A stretch of DNA of 5,728 bases from Yoonia sp. (GCA_020627605.1 JAHDGO010000142.1:1-5728); one strand, 5' to 3'; numbered from the stretch's first letter, positions 1-5,728 are shown. Program-made: numbers and translations. The notes: generated by a model from the sequence alone, not told the origin.

Positions 1-931
1 GACCCAGAAAGGTGATCAGCGCCAATGCCGCGGCAGAGCCCAGGCAGCCCGCTATGACCCAGTTGCGCAGCGCACCCAGCTTGAACCCGGTGGCGACAAT
101 GCCGACTGTCAGCATCCCGATGAACACCCCGCCGTTTTGCGCACCAGAAAGCGACGTGGACTGCCCTGGCGTAAAGCCAAAGACCAGCCCGGCATAGGGT
201 TCCAGTATCAGCTCTTGCATGAAATAGGCCGTCATCGACAGGAAGACGAAAAGGGTGAAGTTGCGCGCCTTGCGTTCTTGCCAGACCTCCGCCAGCCCTT
301 GGCGGAAGGGTGTTGGATCAGGCTCTGCCCGCGCGATCAGTTTGCTTTCGACCCCCCAGACGGCAAGGCAGGTCAGCACGATGGCCGCCAGCACCACGAT
401 GCCGACAATGCGGATCAACAAGGCCGGGGTGTAGGGGTCGAGCATGCTGCCGACAACCCCGGCGGTCATGGCGATGCCGAAGATCATCATCAGCCATGTG
501 ATCGTCGCTGCCGCTGCACGCCGGTGCGGGGCAGTTGTCGTCGCCAGAAGCGCCAGCAGCGATGTGCCTGATGCCCCGACACCCAGACCGATCAGCGCAT
601 AGGCGACAACCGATATCGCCATCCCCCCGGCAAAGGATATTTCCAGCACCAGCACCCCACAGGCGGCAAGGAATGCCCCCAGTGCCAGCGCCACCATGCC
701 ACCGATGATCCAGCGCGTCCGGTGTCCGCCTGCGTCAGAGGCAAATCCCCAATGCGGGCGGCTGAGCTGGATGCCGTAGTGCAATGCCACCAGCAGCCCC
801 GGCAGGACGGCGGGCAGCGAAAGCTCTACCACCATCAACCGGTTCAGGGTTGATGTGGTCAGCACCACAATCGCGCCCAGTGCCATCTGCACCAGACCCA
901 GTCGGAAAATCTGCAGCCAGGACAGTGTCAT
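1..931 (-). CDS. PucC-like BCD-family MFS transporter (3' end outside window)
   Basis: An open frame of 310 codons runs from an ATG at 931 to the left edge without a stop, so the C-terminal part is missing; family members are roughly 430 residues. It is a multi-pass inner-membrane protein. Hydrophobic segments lie near residues 11-30, 40-55, 74-96, 102-130, 145-163, 170-193, 226-250 and 268-310. Family-like marks are the loop SDAGGHRTRW (65-74) between early helices and MQELILEPYAGLVFG (238-252). PucC-family proteins, a branch of the major facilitator superfamily, are needed for light-harvesting complex assembly and may move or deliver bacteriochlorophyll. The start lies one base after the bchG stop, with GGAGGA just upstream, so the two genes are almost certainly cotranscribed and perhaps translationally coupled. 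In Rhodobacter photosynthesis clusters the gene after bchG is orf428 (bch2), followed by bchP, which would lie beyond the left edge. The family is clear; the exact substrate is not. Confidence 0.9.
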   Translation of the reverse strand, partial: MTLSWLQIFRLGLVQMALGAIVVLTTSTLNRLMVVELSLPAVLPGLLVALHYGIQLSRPHWGFASDAGGHRTRWIIGGMVALALGAFLAACGVLVLEISFAGGMAISVVAYALIGLGVGASGTSLLALLATTTAPHRRAAAATITWLMMIFGIAMTAGVVGSMLDPYTPALLIRIVGIVVLAAIVLTCLAVWGVESKLIARAEPDPTPFRQGLAEVWQERKARNFTLFVFLSMTAYFMQELILEPYAGLVFGFTPGQSTSLSGAQNGGVFIGMLTVGIVATGFKLGALRNWVIAGCLGSAAALALITFLG

Positions 932-932
932 C

Positions 933-1847
933 CTATCCTCCAATCGTGCGCAGCGCCGTCGCCGCGATCATCATGCCGGTGATGTAGAAAAGGATGCCCA
1001 TGCCCTGATACCATGGCGTGCGGCCCTCGGGGTCGCGCAGCAAAACGCGCATTGCGGCAAGCTGCACCGCCAGCATGGCCATGACGCCAAGCGCGTGCAG
1101 CGGCTTGTCCCAGTAAAACAGCAGTGAAATGACCATCGCCTGTGGCACAGCCATCACCCAGCAGGCCACCCGCGCGGCGCGTTTTGGCCCAAGCGTGACA
1201 GGCAAGGACCGCAGGCCCATGGCCCTGTCGCCTGCAATGGCCTTGAAATCATTCAGCGTCATGATCCCATGTGCCCCGATCCCGTAAAGCACAGCGATCA
1301 GGATCACGGCTGGCGCAGGGGCACCAGCGGCCAGGACAGCGGCACCCGTGATCCACGGCAATGTCTCATAAGCAAGCCCGCAAAGGCCCGGCCCCCAGAT
1401 GCCCGACCGCTTGGCGCGGATCGGTTCGGCGGAATAAGCCCATGCGGCCATGACGGCCAGAACTGTCGCTCCAAAGCCCCACGGCCCCAGTTGGTAGCCT
1501 ACAACAAGGCCCAGTGCGGTCATCACCAAGGCGATCCATAGCCCCCAGCGGCCCGGAATGCGCCCGGATGGAATCGGGCGGTCAGGTTCGTTGATGGCGT
1601 CCACATGCCGGTCGCACCAGTCGTTTGCCGCCTGTGACATCCCACAGACGATCGGCCCTGCAAGGATGATGCCAAGCAGGGTGATTTGCCAATGATCCAA
1701 GGGGCTTACGCCGGATGAGACCACACCGCACAGATAGGCCCACATGGGTGGAAACCACGTGTGCGGTTTGATCAGTCGCAACAGCGCGCGCGGCTCTGGC
1801 CAGCGCCGGTGTCCCTGATCAAGGTGTAAGTCTGACGTGACACTCAT
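933..1847 (-). CDS. bchG: Bacteriochlorophyll a synthase BchG
   Basis: This 304-residue protein is an integral-membrane prenyltransferase of the UbiA superfamily. It esterifies bacteriochlorophyllide a with geranylgeranyl or phytyl diphosphate, the last assembly step of bacteriochlorophyll a. The first polyprenyl-diphosphate/Mg2+ motif is NDWCDRHVDAINEPDRPIP (75-93), with Asp76, Asp79 and Asp83. The second Asp-rich motif is NDFKAIAGDRAMG (199-211), with Asp200 and Asp207. The segments IKPHTWFPPMWA (26-37), SGRIPGRWGLW (94-104) and YETLPWITGAA (160-170) are typical of BchG/ChlG rather than UbiA or COQ2. Several hydrophobic stretches fit the usual eight or nine helices, and the length is normal. 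The ATG at 1845-1847 gives the N-terminus MSVT, in line with BchG proteins as I remember them; the next Met (35) would remove conserved sequence. No good Shine-Dalgarno precedes it. It is the promoter-proximal gene of the minus-strand operon and has PpsR-type palindromes at its start. Confidence 0.97.
   Translation of the reverse strand: MSVTSDLHLDQGHRRWPEPRALLRLIKPHTWFPPMWAYLCGVVSSGVSPLDHWQITLLGIILAGPIVCGMSQAANDWCDRHVDAINEPDRPIPSGRIPGRWGLWIALVMTALGLVVGYQLGPWGFGATVLAVMAAWAYSAEPIRAKRSGIWGPGLCGLAYETLPWITGAAVLAAGAPAPAVILIAVLYGIGAHGIMTLNDFKAIAGDRAMGLRSLPVTLGPKRAARVACWVMAVPQAMVISLLFYWDKPLHALGVMAMLAVQLAAMRVLLRDPEGRTPWYQGMGILFYITGMMIAATALRTIGG
936..941 (-). promoter_or_regulatory. Ribosome binding site of the PucC-like gene inside the bchG end
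   Basis: On the minus strand the last two Gly codons of bchG read GGAGGA. They are followed by the bchG stop TAG, one G, and the ATG of the next gene. This purine run is a strong Shine-Dalgarno about four bases from the ATG. It fixes that start and implies that ribosomes finishing bchG can restart at once, coupling the two membrane proteins. Confidence 0.7.
1825..1842. promoter_or_regulatory. PpsR/CrtJ-type palindrome, site 1 (within bchG codons 2-8)
   Basis: TGTAAGTCTGACGTGACA is an exact TGT-N12-ACA match, and the flanks extend it to GTGT...ACAC. It lies inside the first codons of bchG and is separated by 7 bp from site 2. That spacing resembles the roughly 8-bp gap known for paired CrtJ sites (for example at bchC) that bind cooperatively. 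The pattern match is seen directly; binding is inferred. Confidence 0.55.
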
Positions 1848-1849
1848 TC

Positions 1850-1867
1850 TGTCAGTTTATGGTGACA
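1850..1867. promoter_or_regulatory. PpsR/CrtJ-type palindrome, site 2 (bchG -10 region)
   Basis: TGTCAGTTTATGGTGACA matches the full TGTC-N10-GACA form, with perfect 5-bp arms TGTCA/TGACA around an 8-bp centre. It begins three bases upstream of the bchG ATG and covers the likely -10 box, so a bound repressor would block RNA polymerase. PpsR/CrtJ represses pigment and light-harvesting genes in the presence of oxygen, and bchG is a natural target. This is the best match of the three sites. Confidence 0.65.
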
Positions 1868-1883
1868 ATGTGGCGCCCGGCAA
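1856..1883 (-). promoter_or_regulatory. bchG: Possible bchG promoter (-35 TTGCCG, -10 CATAAA)
   Basis: On the minus strand TTGCCG (1878-1883) and CATAAA (1856-1861) are separated by 16 bp. Each matches four of six bases of the sigma-70 consensus. If used, transcription would begin around 1848-1850, only a few bases before the ATG, giving an almost leaderless message. That would agree with the missing Shine-Dalgarno. The -10 box lies inside PpsR-type site 2. Both boxes are weak, so this is tentative. Confidence 0.3.
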
Positions 1884-1884
1884 G

Positions 1885-1902
1885 TGTAAACATGGGTTGA
1901 CA
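1885..1902. promoter_or_regulatory. PpsR/CrtJ-type palindrome, site 3 (upstream of bchG -35)
   Basis: TGTAAACATGGGTTGACA is another exact TGT-N12-ACA. Its dyad extends to 9-bp arms (1883-1891 and 1896-1904) that pair at eight of nine positions around ATGG, making it the most extended of the three palindromes. It lies 17 bp beyond site 2, just upstream of the suggested -35 box. The cluster supports a multi-site PpsR operator; binding itself is inferred. Confidence 0.55.
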
Positions 1903-1945
1903 CTGCGCCAAACTGTCACTCTGTCCACGCGCGGTGAGATCGCGA

Positions 1946-1960
1946 TTAAGCCGGTCTTCA
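1946..1960 (+). promoter_or_regulatory. CtrA-like binding motif upstream of motB
   Basis: TTAAGCCGGTCTTCA reads TTAA-N7-TTCA, seven of the eight defined bases of the CtrA consensus TTAA-N7-TTAA. It ends 50 bp before the motB ATG, a reasonable promoter distance. CtrA activates flagellar genes in several Rhodobacterales, including the Fla2 set of Rhodobacter sphaeroides. No convincing -10 element was found, so the match is suggestive only. Confidence 0.4.
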
Positions 1961-2010
1961 CCAGCCGCGCGTTAGACCCGGACCCTGTGACAGCAACATG
2001 GGGTGCCGGC

Positions 2011-2847
2011 ATGGCGGACCGATCAAACGGGCAGACCATTATCAAGCGCAAGAAGGTGATCGCCGGTGGTGGCCATCACGGTGGCGCGTGGAAGGTGGCC
2101 TACGCCGATTTCGTCACGGCGATGATGGCGTTTTTCATGCTGATGTGGCTGTTGAATGCGACGACGGAACAGCAGCGCAAGGGGCTTGCCGATTACTTTT
2201 CCCCCTCAATCCCAGTTAATCGCGTCTCTGGTGGCGGGTCCGGGGCTTTCGGCGGTGACAGCATGTTCAGCGATGATGTGCAGGCGCAAAGCGGCACTGG
2301 CGTGATACAGCCCACCATCGGGATCAACTCGCCTGTGGCAGAGGATGACAGCGGCGCCGATGCCGAGGCGGCGCAGGTGGCCGCACTCCGTGATCTGGAA
2401 GAGGTGCTGATGGCGCGTGGCGGTGAAAGCATGCTGTCGGAACGCGCCTTGCGCCACATCATCACCCGCCTGACGGATGAGGGGCTGGTGATCGAAATCT
2501 TTGATCTGCCTGACGTCAGCCTGTTTGAGGGCGACACGATCGAGCCTGCCCCGGTGACGCGCGAGATCGCGGCGATCCTTGCCCGCCTGTTTGTGGCCGT
2601 GTCGAACCCGGTGGCGATTGAGGGGCATCTGCGTGCAAGGTCGGTTCTGCAACTCAACAACCCCATCTGGGACCTGTCGACCGGGCGTGCAGACCGGATG
2701 CGGATCTTGCTGGAAGCGGGTGGTTTGGACCCCCGCCGTATCCTGCGCCAGACAGGGGCCGGTGATCGCGCGCCTGTGGTCACGGACCCCACTGCGCCGC
2801 GCAACAACCGGCTGGAGGTGGTGCTGCTGCGCAGTGATCTGCCCTGA
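2011..2847 (+). CDS. motB: Flagellar stator protein MotB (OmpA/MotB domain)
   Basis: This 278-residue protein is the stator subunit that, with MotA, forms the proton channel driving the flagellar motor and anchors it to peptidoglycan. The basic cytoplasmic start IKRKKVIAGGGHHGGAWKVA (11-30) leads into one transmembrane helix with YADFVTAMMAFFMLMWLL (31-48). Asp33 matches the proton-binding Asp32 of E. coli MotB. A low-complexity acidic linker (about 75-125) follows, then a C-terminal OmpA-like domain (about 155-275) with IEGH (203-206), WDLSTGRADRMRILL (220-234) and RNNRLEVVLL (264-273). The frame stays open upstream to a GTG at 1837, but the 58 extra residues would overlap bchG and look non-coding. 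The ATG at 2011 restores the usual short MotB N-terminus; only GGGGTG precedes it, a weak ribosome site. No motA is present in the window. The usual Thr-Asp after Gly-His in the peptidoglycan-binding domain is replaced by Leu-Arg. Confidence 0.95.
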   Translation: MADRSNGQTIIKRKKVIAGGGHHGGAWKVAYADFVTAMMAFFMLMWLLNATTEQQRKGLADYFSPSIPVNRVSGGGSGAFGGDSMFSDDVQAQSGTGVIQPTIGINSPVAEDDSGADAEAAQVAALRDLEEVLMARGGESMLSERALRHIITRLTDEGLVIEIFDLPDVSLFEGDTIEPAPVTREIAAILARLFVAVSNPVAIEGHLRARSVLQLNNPIWDLSTGRADRMRILLEAGGLDPRRILRQTGAGDRAPVVTDPTAPRNNRLEVVLLRSDLP

Positions 2848-2849
2848 AT

Positions 2850-2883
2850 TTAGCCCGCATTTTAGACATTAGCCGGGCATTAA
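2850..2883 (+). promoter_or_regulatory. Tandem CtrA-like motifs upstream of flgE
   Basis: Two similar 15-mers begin 19 bp apart. The distal one (2850-2864) is TTAG-N7-TTTA, matching six of eight CtrA consensus bases. The proximal one (2869-2883) is TTAGCCGGGCATTAA, or TTAG-N7-TTAA, matching seven of eight. The pair agrees at 10 of 15 positions and starts just after the motB stop, 59 bp before flgE. This suggests an internal CtrA-activated promoter for flgE-flgK in addition to read-through from motB. No terminator hairpin is seen in the gap. Confidence 0.4.
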
Positions 2884-2942
2884 GTTTGGCCGGGTAGTGC
2901 TGGGACAACCCCGACAAATGCAGCCGCAGAAAGGCCCCATGC

Positions 2943-4277
2943 ATGACCATTTCCTCCTCTTTGAACGCCAGCGTCGCCGGATTGGCTGCCAATGCCTCCC
3001 GGCTTGCGACGATCTCTGACAATATCTCGAACTCGGCGACATATGGGTACAAGCGGGCGGTCACGGATTTTCAGTCACTGGTGATCGAAAGCGGCAAGGG
3101 CACCTATTCGGCAGGCGGCGTGCGGACCACGACAACCCGGCTGATCGACGAACGCGGTGCGCTGGTATCCACCACGAACCCCACCGATCTGGCGGTCAGG
3201 GGACGCGGGATGCTGCCTGTCACCTCTGAAACCTCTGTCGCAGTGGGCAACGGTGACAACCCGCTGTTTCTGACCACAACCGGGTCTTTCCGGCCGGATG
3301 ATCAGGGCTATCTGCGCACGCCGGGCGGGCTGGTTCTGCTGGGGGTGCCAGCGGCGGCTGACGGCACGATCCCGAATTATCCCCGCGATTCCATTGATGG
3401 TCTGGTGCCCGTGCAGATCAATGCCAACCAGTTTGCGGGCGAACCGACGACCCGCGTCGGTCTGTCCGTCAACCTGCCAGCGACATCCACGCGCGAGGGC
3501 GCGGCTGGCGATACCGAAACACTGACGGTGGAGTATTTCGACAACCTTGGCGCCTCATCCAGCCTGATCTTTGAATTTGTCCCGACGGTGCCCGCCAACG
3601 GCGCCTCAAACGAATGGACGGTCTACATCAGTGATAGCGAGACAGATGTGGACCTGAACGGTGTGCCGGATGTGGTTGGGGAGTATTCGCTGCTGTTTGA
3701 CGATTCACGTGGCGGTGGTGGCACCTTGGCCAATGTCGATTTTGCTGATCCCGGTGCACCAGTTGGCGGCCCCTATGATCCGGCGACGGGTATCCTGACC
3801 ATCGCTGTTGACGGTGGCCCGATGGAAATCAACATCGGCACGCTGGGCAGTTCCATCGGCTTGACGCAGCTGTCAGATGCCTTTGCCCCGGTCAACATCA
3901 CCAAGAACGGCACCCCCGTTGGCAGCCTGACTTCGATCGAGGTCGATCAGAACGGGTTTGTCAGGGCCTCGTTTGATATCGGCATCAATCGCGTGCTCTA
4001 TCAGATCCCACTGGTGGATGTGCCCAACGTCAACGGGCTGGAAACGCTGGATCAGCAAAGCTTTCGTGTGACGCCTGACAGCGGGTCATTTTTCCTGTGG
4101 GATGCTGGCGACGGGCCGACAGGTGATGTGGTGGGCTTTGCGCTGGAGGAATCCGCGACCGACGTCGCCGGAGAGCTGACAGAACTGATCCAGACGCAGC
4201 GGGCCTATTCCTCAAACGCGAAGGTCATCCAGACGGTGGATGAGATGCTGCAGGAAACCACAAACATCAAACGGTAA
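2943..4277 (+). CDS. flgE: Flagellar hook protein FlgE
   Basis: This 444-residue protein polymerises into the flexible hook joining the rod to the filament; it is exported through the flagellar type III apparatus. The N-terminal rod-type domain has SLNASVAGLAANASRLATIS (6-25) and DNISNSATYGYKR (26-38), a variant of the usual N-I-A-N...T-x-G-Y signature. The FlgE/F/G core follows with TTTTRLIDERGALVSTTNPT (62-81) and DLAVRGRGM (82-90). The middle (about 165-370) is the variable, surface-exposed part and includes an Asp/Asn-rich loop DVDLNGVPD (235-243). The C-terminal basal-body/hook domain ends with ELIQTQRAYSSNAKVIQTVD (414-433) and MLQETTNIKR, the coiled-coil end that packs against the N-terminus. 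There is no signal peptide, as expected. AGAAAGG at 2928-2934, eight bases before the ATG, sets the start; an ATG at 2939 is out of frame. CtrA-like motifs lie upstream. It could only be confused with FlgF or FlgG, which are much shorter. Confidence 0.95.
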   Translation: MTISSSLNASVAGLAANASRLATISDNISNSATYGYKRAVTDFQSLVIESGKGTYSAGGVRTTTTRLIDERGALVSTTNPTDLAVRGRGMLPVTSETSVAVGNGDNPLFLTTTGSFRPDDQGYLRTPGGLVLLGVPAAADGTIPNYPRDSIDGLVPVQINANQFAGEPTTRVGLSVNLPATSTREGAAGDTETLTVEYFDNLGASSSLIFEFVPTVPANGASNEWTVYISDSETDVDLNGVPDVVGEYSLLFDDSRGGGGTLANVDFADPGAPVGGPYDPATGILTIAVDGGPMEINIGTLGSSIGLTQLSDAFAPVNITKNGTPVGSLTSIEVDQNGFVRASFDIGINRVLYQIPLVDVPNVNGLETLDQQSFRVTPDSGSFFLWDAGDGPTGDVVGFALEESATDVAGELTELIQTQRAYSSNAKVIQTVDEMLQETTNIKR

Positions 4278-4301
4278 TCTTACCGGTCGGAGACTGACGT
4301 C

Positions 4302-5728
4302 ATGGGCATGTCAAGCGCATTGAACAACGCCATCACCGGGCTGAACGCCTCGTCCCGGATGACAGAGGTTGTGTCCTCAAACCTGTCGAACGTGCTGACC
4401 GATGGCTATGGGCGCAGGTCTGTTGCCCTGTCATCGGTGCAGGTGGGCGACCGGGGCGGCGGCGTGCGGGTCGATGCGATCAACCGTTTTGTTGATGCCG
4501 GGTTGCTGGCGGACAGACGTCTGGCTGATGCCGCCCTTGCCGGGCAGGAACGAGGGGCCGACGTGCTGGCGCGGCTGGAACTGGCCCTTGGGACACCGGA
4601 CGATGCGGCCAACCTGTCATCGCGCCTTGCTGTCTTTGAACGCGCGCTGATCAGCGCCAGCAGTGACCCTGCCTCTGAAACCCGGCTGTCAGGCGTCGTG
4701 TCGCGTCTGCAGGATGTCGTAACAACCCTCAACAGCAACACCCGCACCATCCAGTCCATGCGGCAAGAGGCCGATGCCGCCATTGCCGGTGACATCGCGG
4801 TTCTGAACCGCAGCCTCGTTCAGGTGGCGGACATGAACGCCGACATCCTGCGCATCGGCGGCAGTGGCAATGATACCTCGGCACTTCAGGACGCCCGCCA
4901 GCGGGCCATCGACGCCATCGCCAGGATCGTCCCGGTGCGCGAGATCGTGCGCGAGAATGGCACAGTTGGCTTGATGACCACCAATGGCACGCAGCTGCTG
5001 GAAAGCCGTGCGGTCCAGTTTGGTTTCGTCGCGACACCGACGATTACGGCGGATATGACATTGGCCTCTGGCGCGTTGCAGGGGATCACGCTGGACGGTG
5101 TCCCGCTGGACCCGGCCACGGGGATCGGGCGGCTGGATGGCGGGTCACTTGGTGCCGCGTTCGCCTTGCGTGACAAGACCTTGGTCGAGGTGCAAGCCGG
5201 GCTTGACGGGGCGGCTGCCGATCTGATGGCGCGCTTGCAGGACCCGGCCAATGATCCGACACTTGCCCCCGGTGATCTGGGGCTCTTGCTGGATGAAGGC
5301 GGGGTGCTGGACCTGACCGATCTGGCCGGGCTGGCAGGGCGCATTGCGGTGAACCCCGCCGTTGTCGGCGATGCAGGCGGCGATCCCGCGCTGTTGCGCG
5401 AAGGTTTGGGTGCCTTGCTGCCCGGCGCGCCGGGGGATGCGACACAGTTGAACCGCTGGATCGCCGGGCTGGCCACGGCCCGCGCCGATGTGCCGGGCAC
5501 CCCGGCGCAATCAGCGGCCGGGCGTATGGCGAGCCTGGGTGCCAGCGTCGGGGCCACCCGGCTGGCCGCGGAAGAGCAGGTCAGCTTTTCGTCTGCCCGC
5601 TGGGAGACCCTGCGCGAGGCGGAATTGGCCCTTGGTGTCGATACGGATGCCGAACTGCAGATCCTGATCCTTGCCGAACAGGCCTATGCTGCGAATGCCA
5701 AGGTGATCCAGACTGTGGACACCATGTT
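4302..5728 (+). CDS. flgK: Flagellar hook-associated protein FlgK (HAP1), 3' end outside window
   Basis: The frame is open from the ATG at 4302 to the right edge: 475 codons plus two bases. The C-terminal domain is nearly complete, so only about ten residues are probably missing. FlgK is the first junction protein between hook and filament, exported by the flagellar type III system. The N-terminus MGMSSALNNAITGLNASSRM is followed by SSNLSNVLTDGYGRRS (25-40), a divergent rod-type signature. Helical segments fill about 65-215. GGSLGAAFALRDKTL (280-294) is the segment typical of FlgK before the distal helices. ILAEQAYAANAKVIQTVDTM (456-475) is the conserved C-terminal helix and closely resembles the end of FlgE. 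GGAG at 4289-4292, nine bases before 4302, favours this ATG over the one at 4308. The gap to flgE is 24 bp with no promoter or terminator seen, so the genes are likely cotranscribed. At about 485 residues it is short compared with enteric FlgK, as is common in alphaproteobacteria. flgL probably follows. Confidence 0.92.
   Translation, partial: MGMSSALNNAITGLNASSRMTEVVSSNLSNVLTDGYGRRSVALSSVQVGDRGGGVRVDAINRFVDAGLLADRRLADAALAGQERGADVLARLELALGTPDDAANLSSRLAVFERALISASSDPASETRLSGVVSRLQDVVTTLNSNTRTIQSMRQEADAAIAGDIAVLNRSLVQVADMNADILRIGGSGNDTSALQDARQRAIDAIARIVPVREIVRENGTVGLMTTNGTQLLESRAVQFGFVATPTITADMTLASGALQGITLDGVPLDPATGIGRLDGGSLGAAFALRDKTLVEVQAGLDGAAADLMARLQDPANDPTLAPGDLGLLLDEGGVLDLTDLAGLAGRIAVNPAVVGDAGGDPALLREGLGALLPGAPGDATQLNRWIAGLATARADVPGTPAQSAAGRMASLGASVGATRLAAEEQVSFSSARWETLREAELALGVDTDAELQILILAEQAYAANAKVIQTVDTM

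Noticed and set aside
137..571. Plus-strand open frame of 144 codons opposite the PucC-like gene
   Set aside because: The minus strand is open throughout with clear transporter sequence; the plus-strand product is Arg/Gln/Asp-rich with no recognisable motif.
1897..1925. TTGACA on the plus strand as a -35 box for motB
   Set aside because: The sequence 16-18 bases downstream (around TCTGTC) does not resemble a -10 box; the TTGACA is better explained as half of PpsR-type site 3.
1837..2010. In-frame 58-residue N-terminal extension of MotB from a GTG at 1837
   Set aside because: It would overlap the bchG start and run through the operator cluster; the residues do not resemble MotB, and the ATG at 2011 gives the normal short cytoplasmic N-terminus.
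2214..2221. Isolated TTAA inside motB as a CtrA half-site
   Set aside because: No second half-site lies 7 bp away and the position is within coding sequence.
2193..2807. Long minus-strand open frame (204 codons) opposite motB
   Set aside because: It is rich in Ser, Arg and Pro, shows no domain, and lies antisense to a clearly recognised gene; this is typical of shadow frames in GC-rich DNA.
2853..2878. Possible terminator after motB (GCCCG...CGGGC)
   Set aside because: The stem is only 5 bp with a 16-base loop and no following T run; the match is a by-product of the two related CtrA-like repeats.
2886..2902. Possible sigma-54 promoter (TTGG...GTGCT) upstream of flgE
   Set aside because: The GG and GC elements are separated by 9 bases instead of the required 10, and the -12 element matches poorly.
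4886..5557. Minus-strand open frame of 223 codons opposite flgK
   Set aside because: Its Ser/Pro/Ala/Arg-biased composition mirrors FlgK codons, and no family features are visible.

Overview
The window joins two unrelated gene blocks that face away from each other across a 163-bp intergenic region (1848-2010). The left block, on the minus strand, is the start of a bacteriochlorophyll operon: bchG (bacteriochlorophyll a synthase), followed after one base by a PucC-like BCD-family membrane transporter that runs off the left edge. The right block, on the plus strand, is a flagellar series: motB, flgE, then flgK, which is cut by the right edge. The GC-rich sequence, a BchG of the purple-bacterial type and the alphaproteobacterial forms of MotB, FlgE and FlgK point to a phototrophic alphaproteobacterium. 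Rhodobacterales (a purple non-sulfur bacterium or an aerobic anoxygenic phototroph of the Roseobacter group) is most likely, but this is inferred from remembered protein patterns and not from a search.

Layout: 1-931 (-) partial PucC-like transporter; 933-1847 (-) bchG; 1848-2010 divergent control region; 2011-2847 (+) motB; 2848-2942 a 95-bp gap with CtrA-like repeats; 2943-4277 (+) flgE; 24-bp gap; 4302-5728 (+) flgK, about the first 475 codons. There is no RNA gene, insertion sequence, CRISPR array or clear terminator, and no gene-free stretch longer than 300 bp.

How the parts work together: BchG attaches the C20 isoprenoid tail to bacteriochlorophyllide, and PucC-family proteins serve light-harvesting complex assembly or pigment delivery, so the left block makes and handles pigment. 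MotB is the wall-anchored part of the flagellar stator, FlgE forms the hook and FlgK is the first hook-filament junction protein, so the right block builds and powers the flagellum.

The most informative part is non-coding. Three exact TGT-N12-ACA palindromes, the recognition pattern of the aerobic photosynthesis repressor PpsR/CrtJ, sit at the bchG start and promoter. TTAA-N7-TTAA-like motifs, the pattern of the cell-cycle and motility regulator CtrA, lie before motB and before flgE. The region therefore looks like a boundary where redox/light control of pigment genes meets CtrA control of motility. I see no wholly new system; the genes are recognisable and the novelty lies in the arrangement and the operator cluster.
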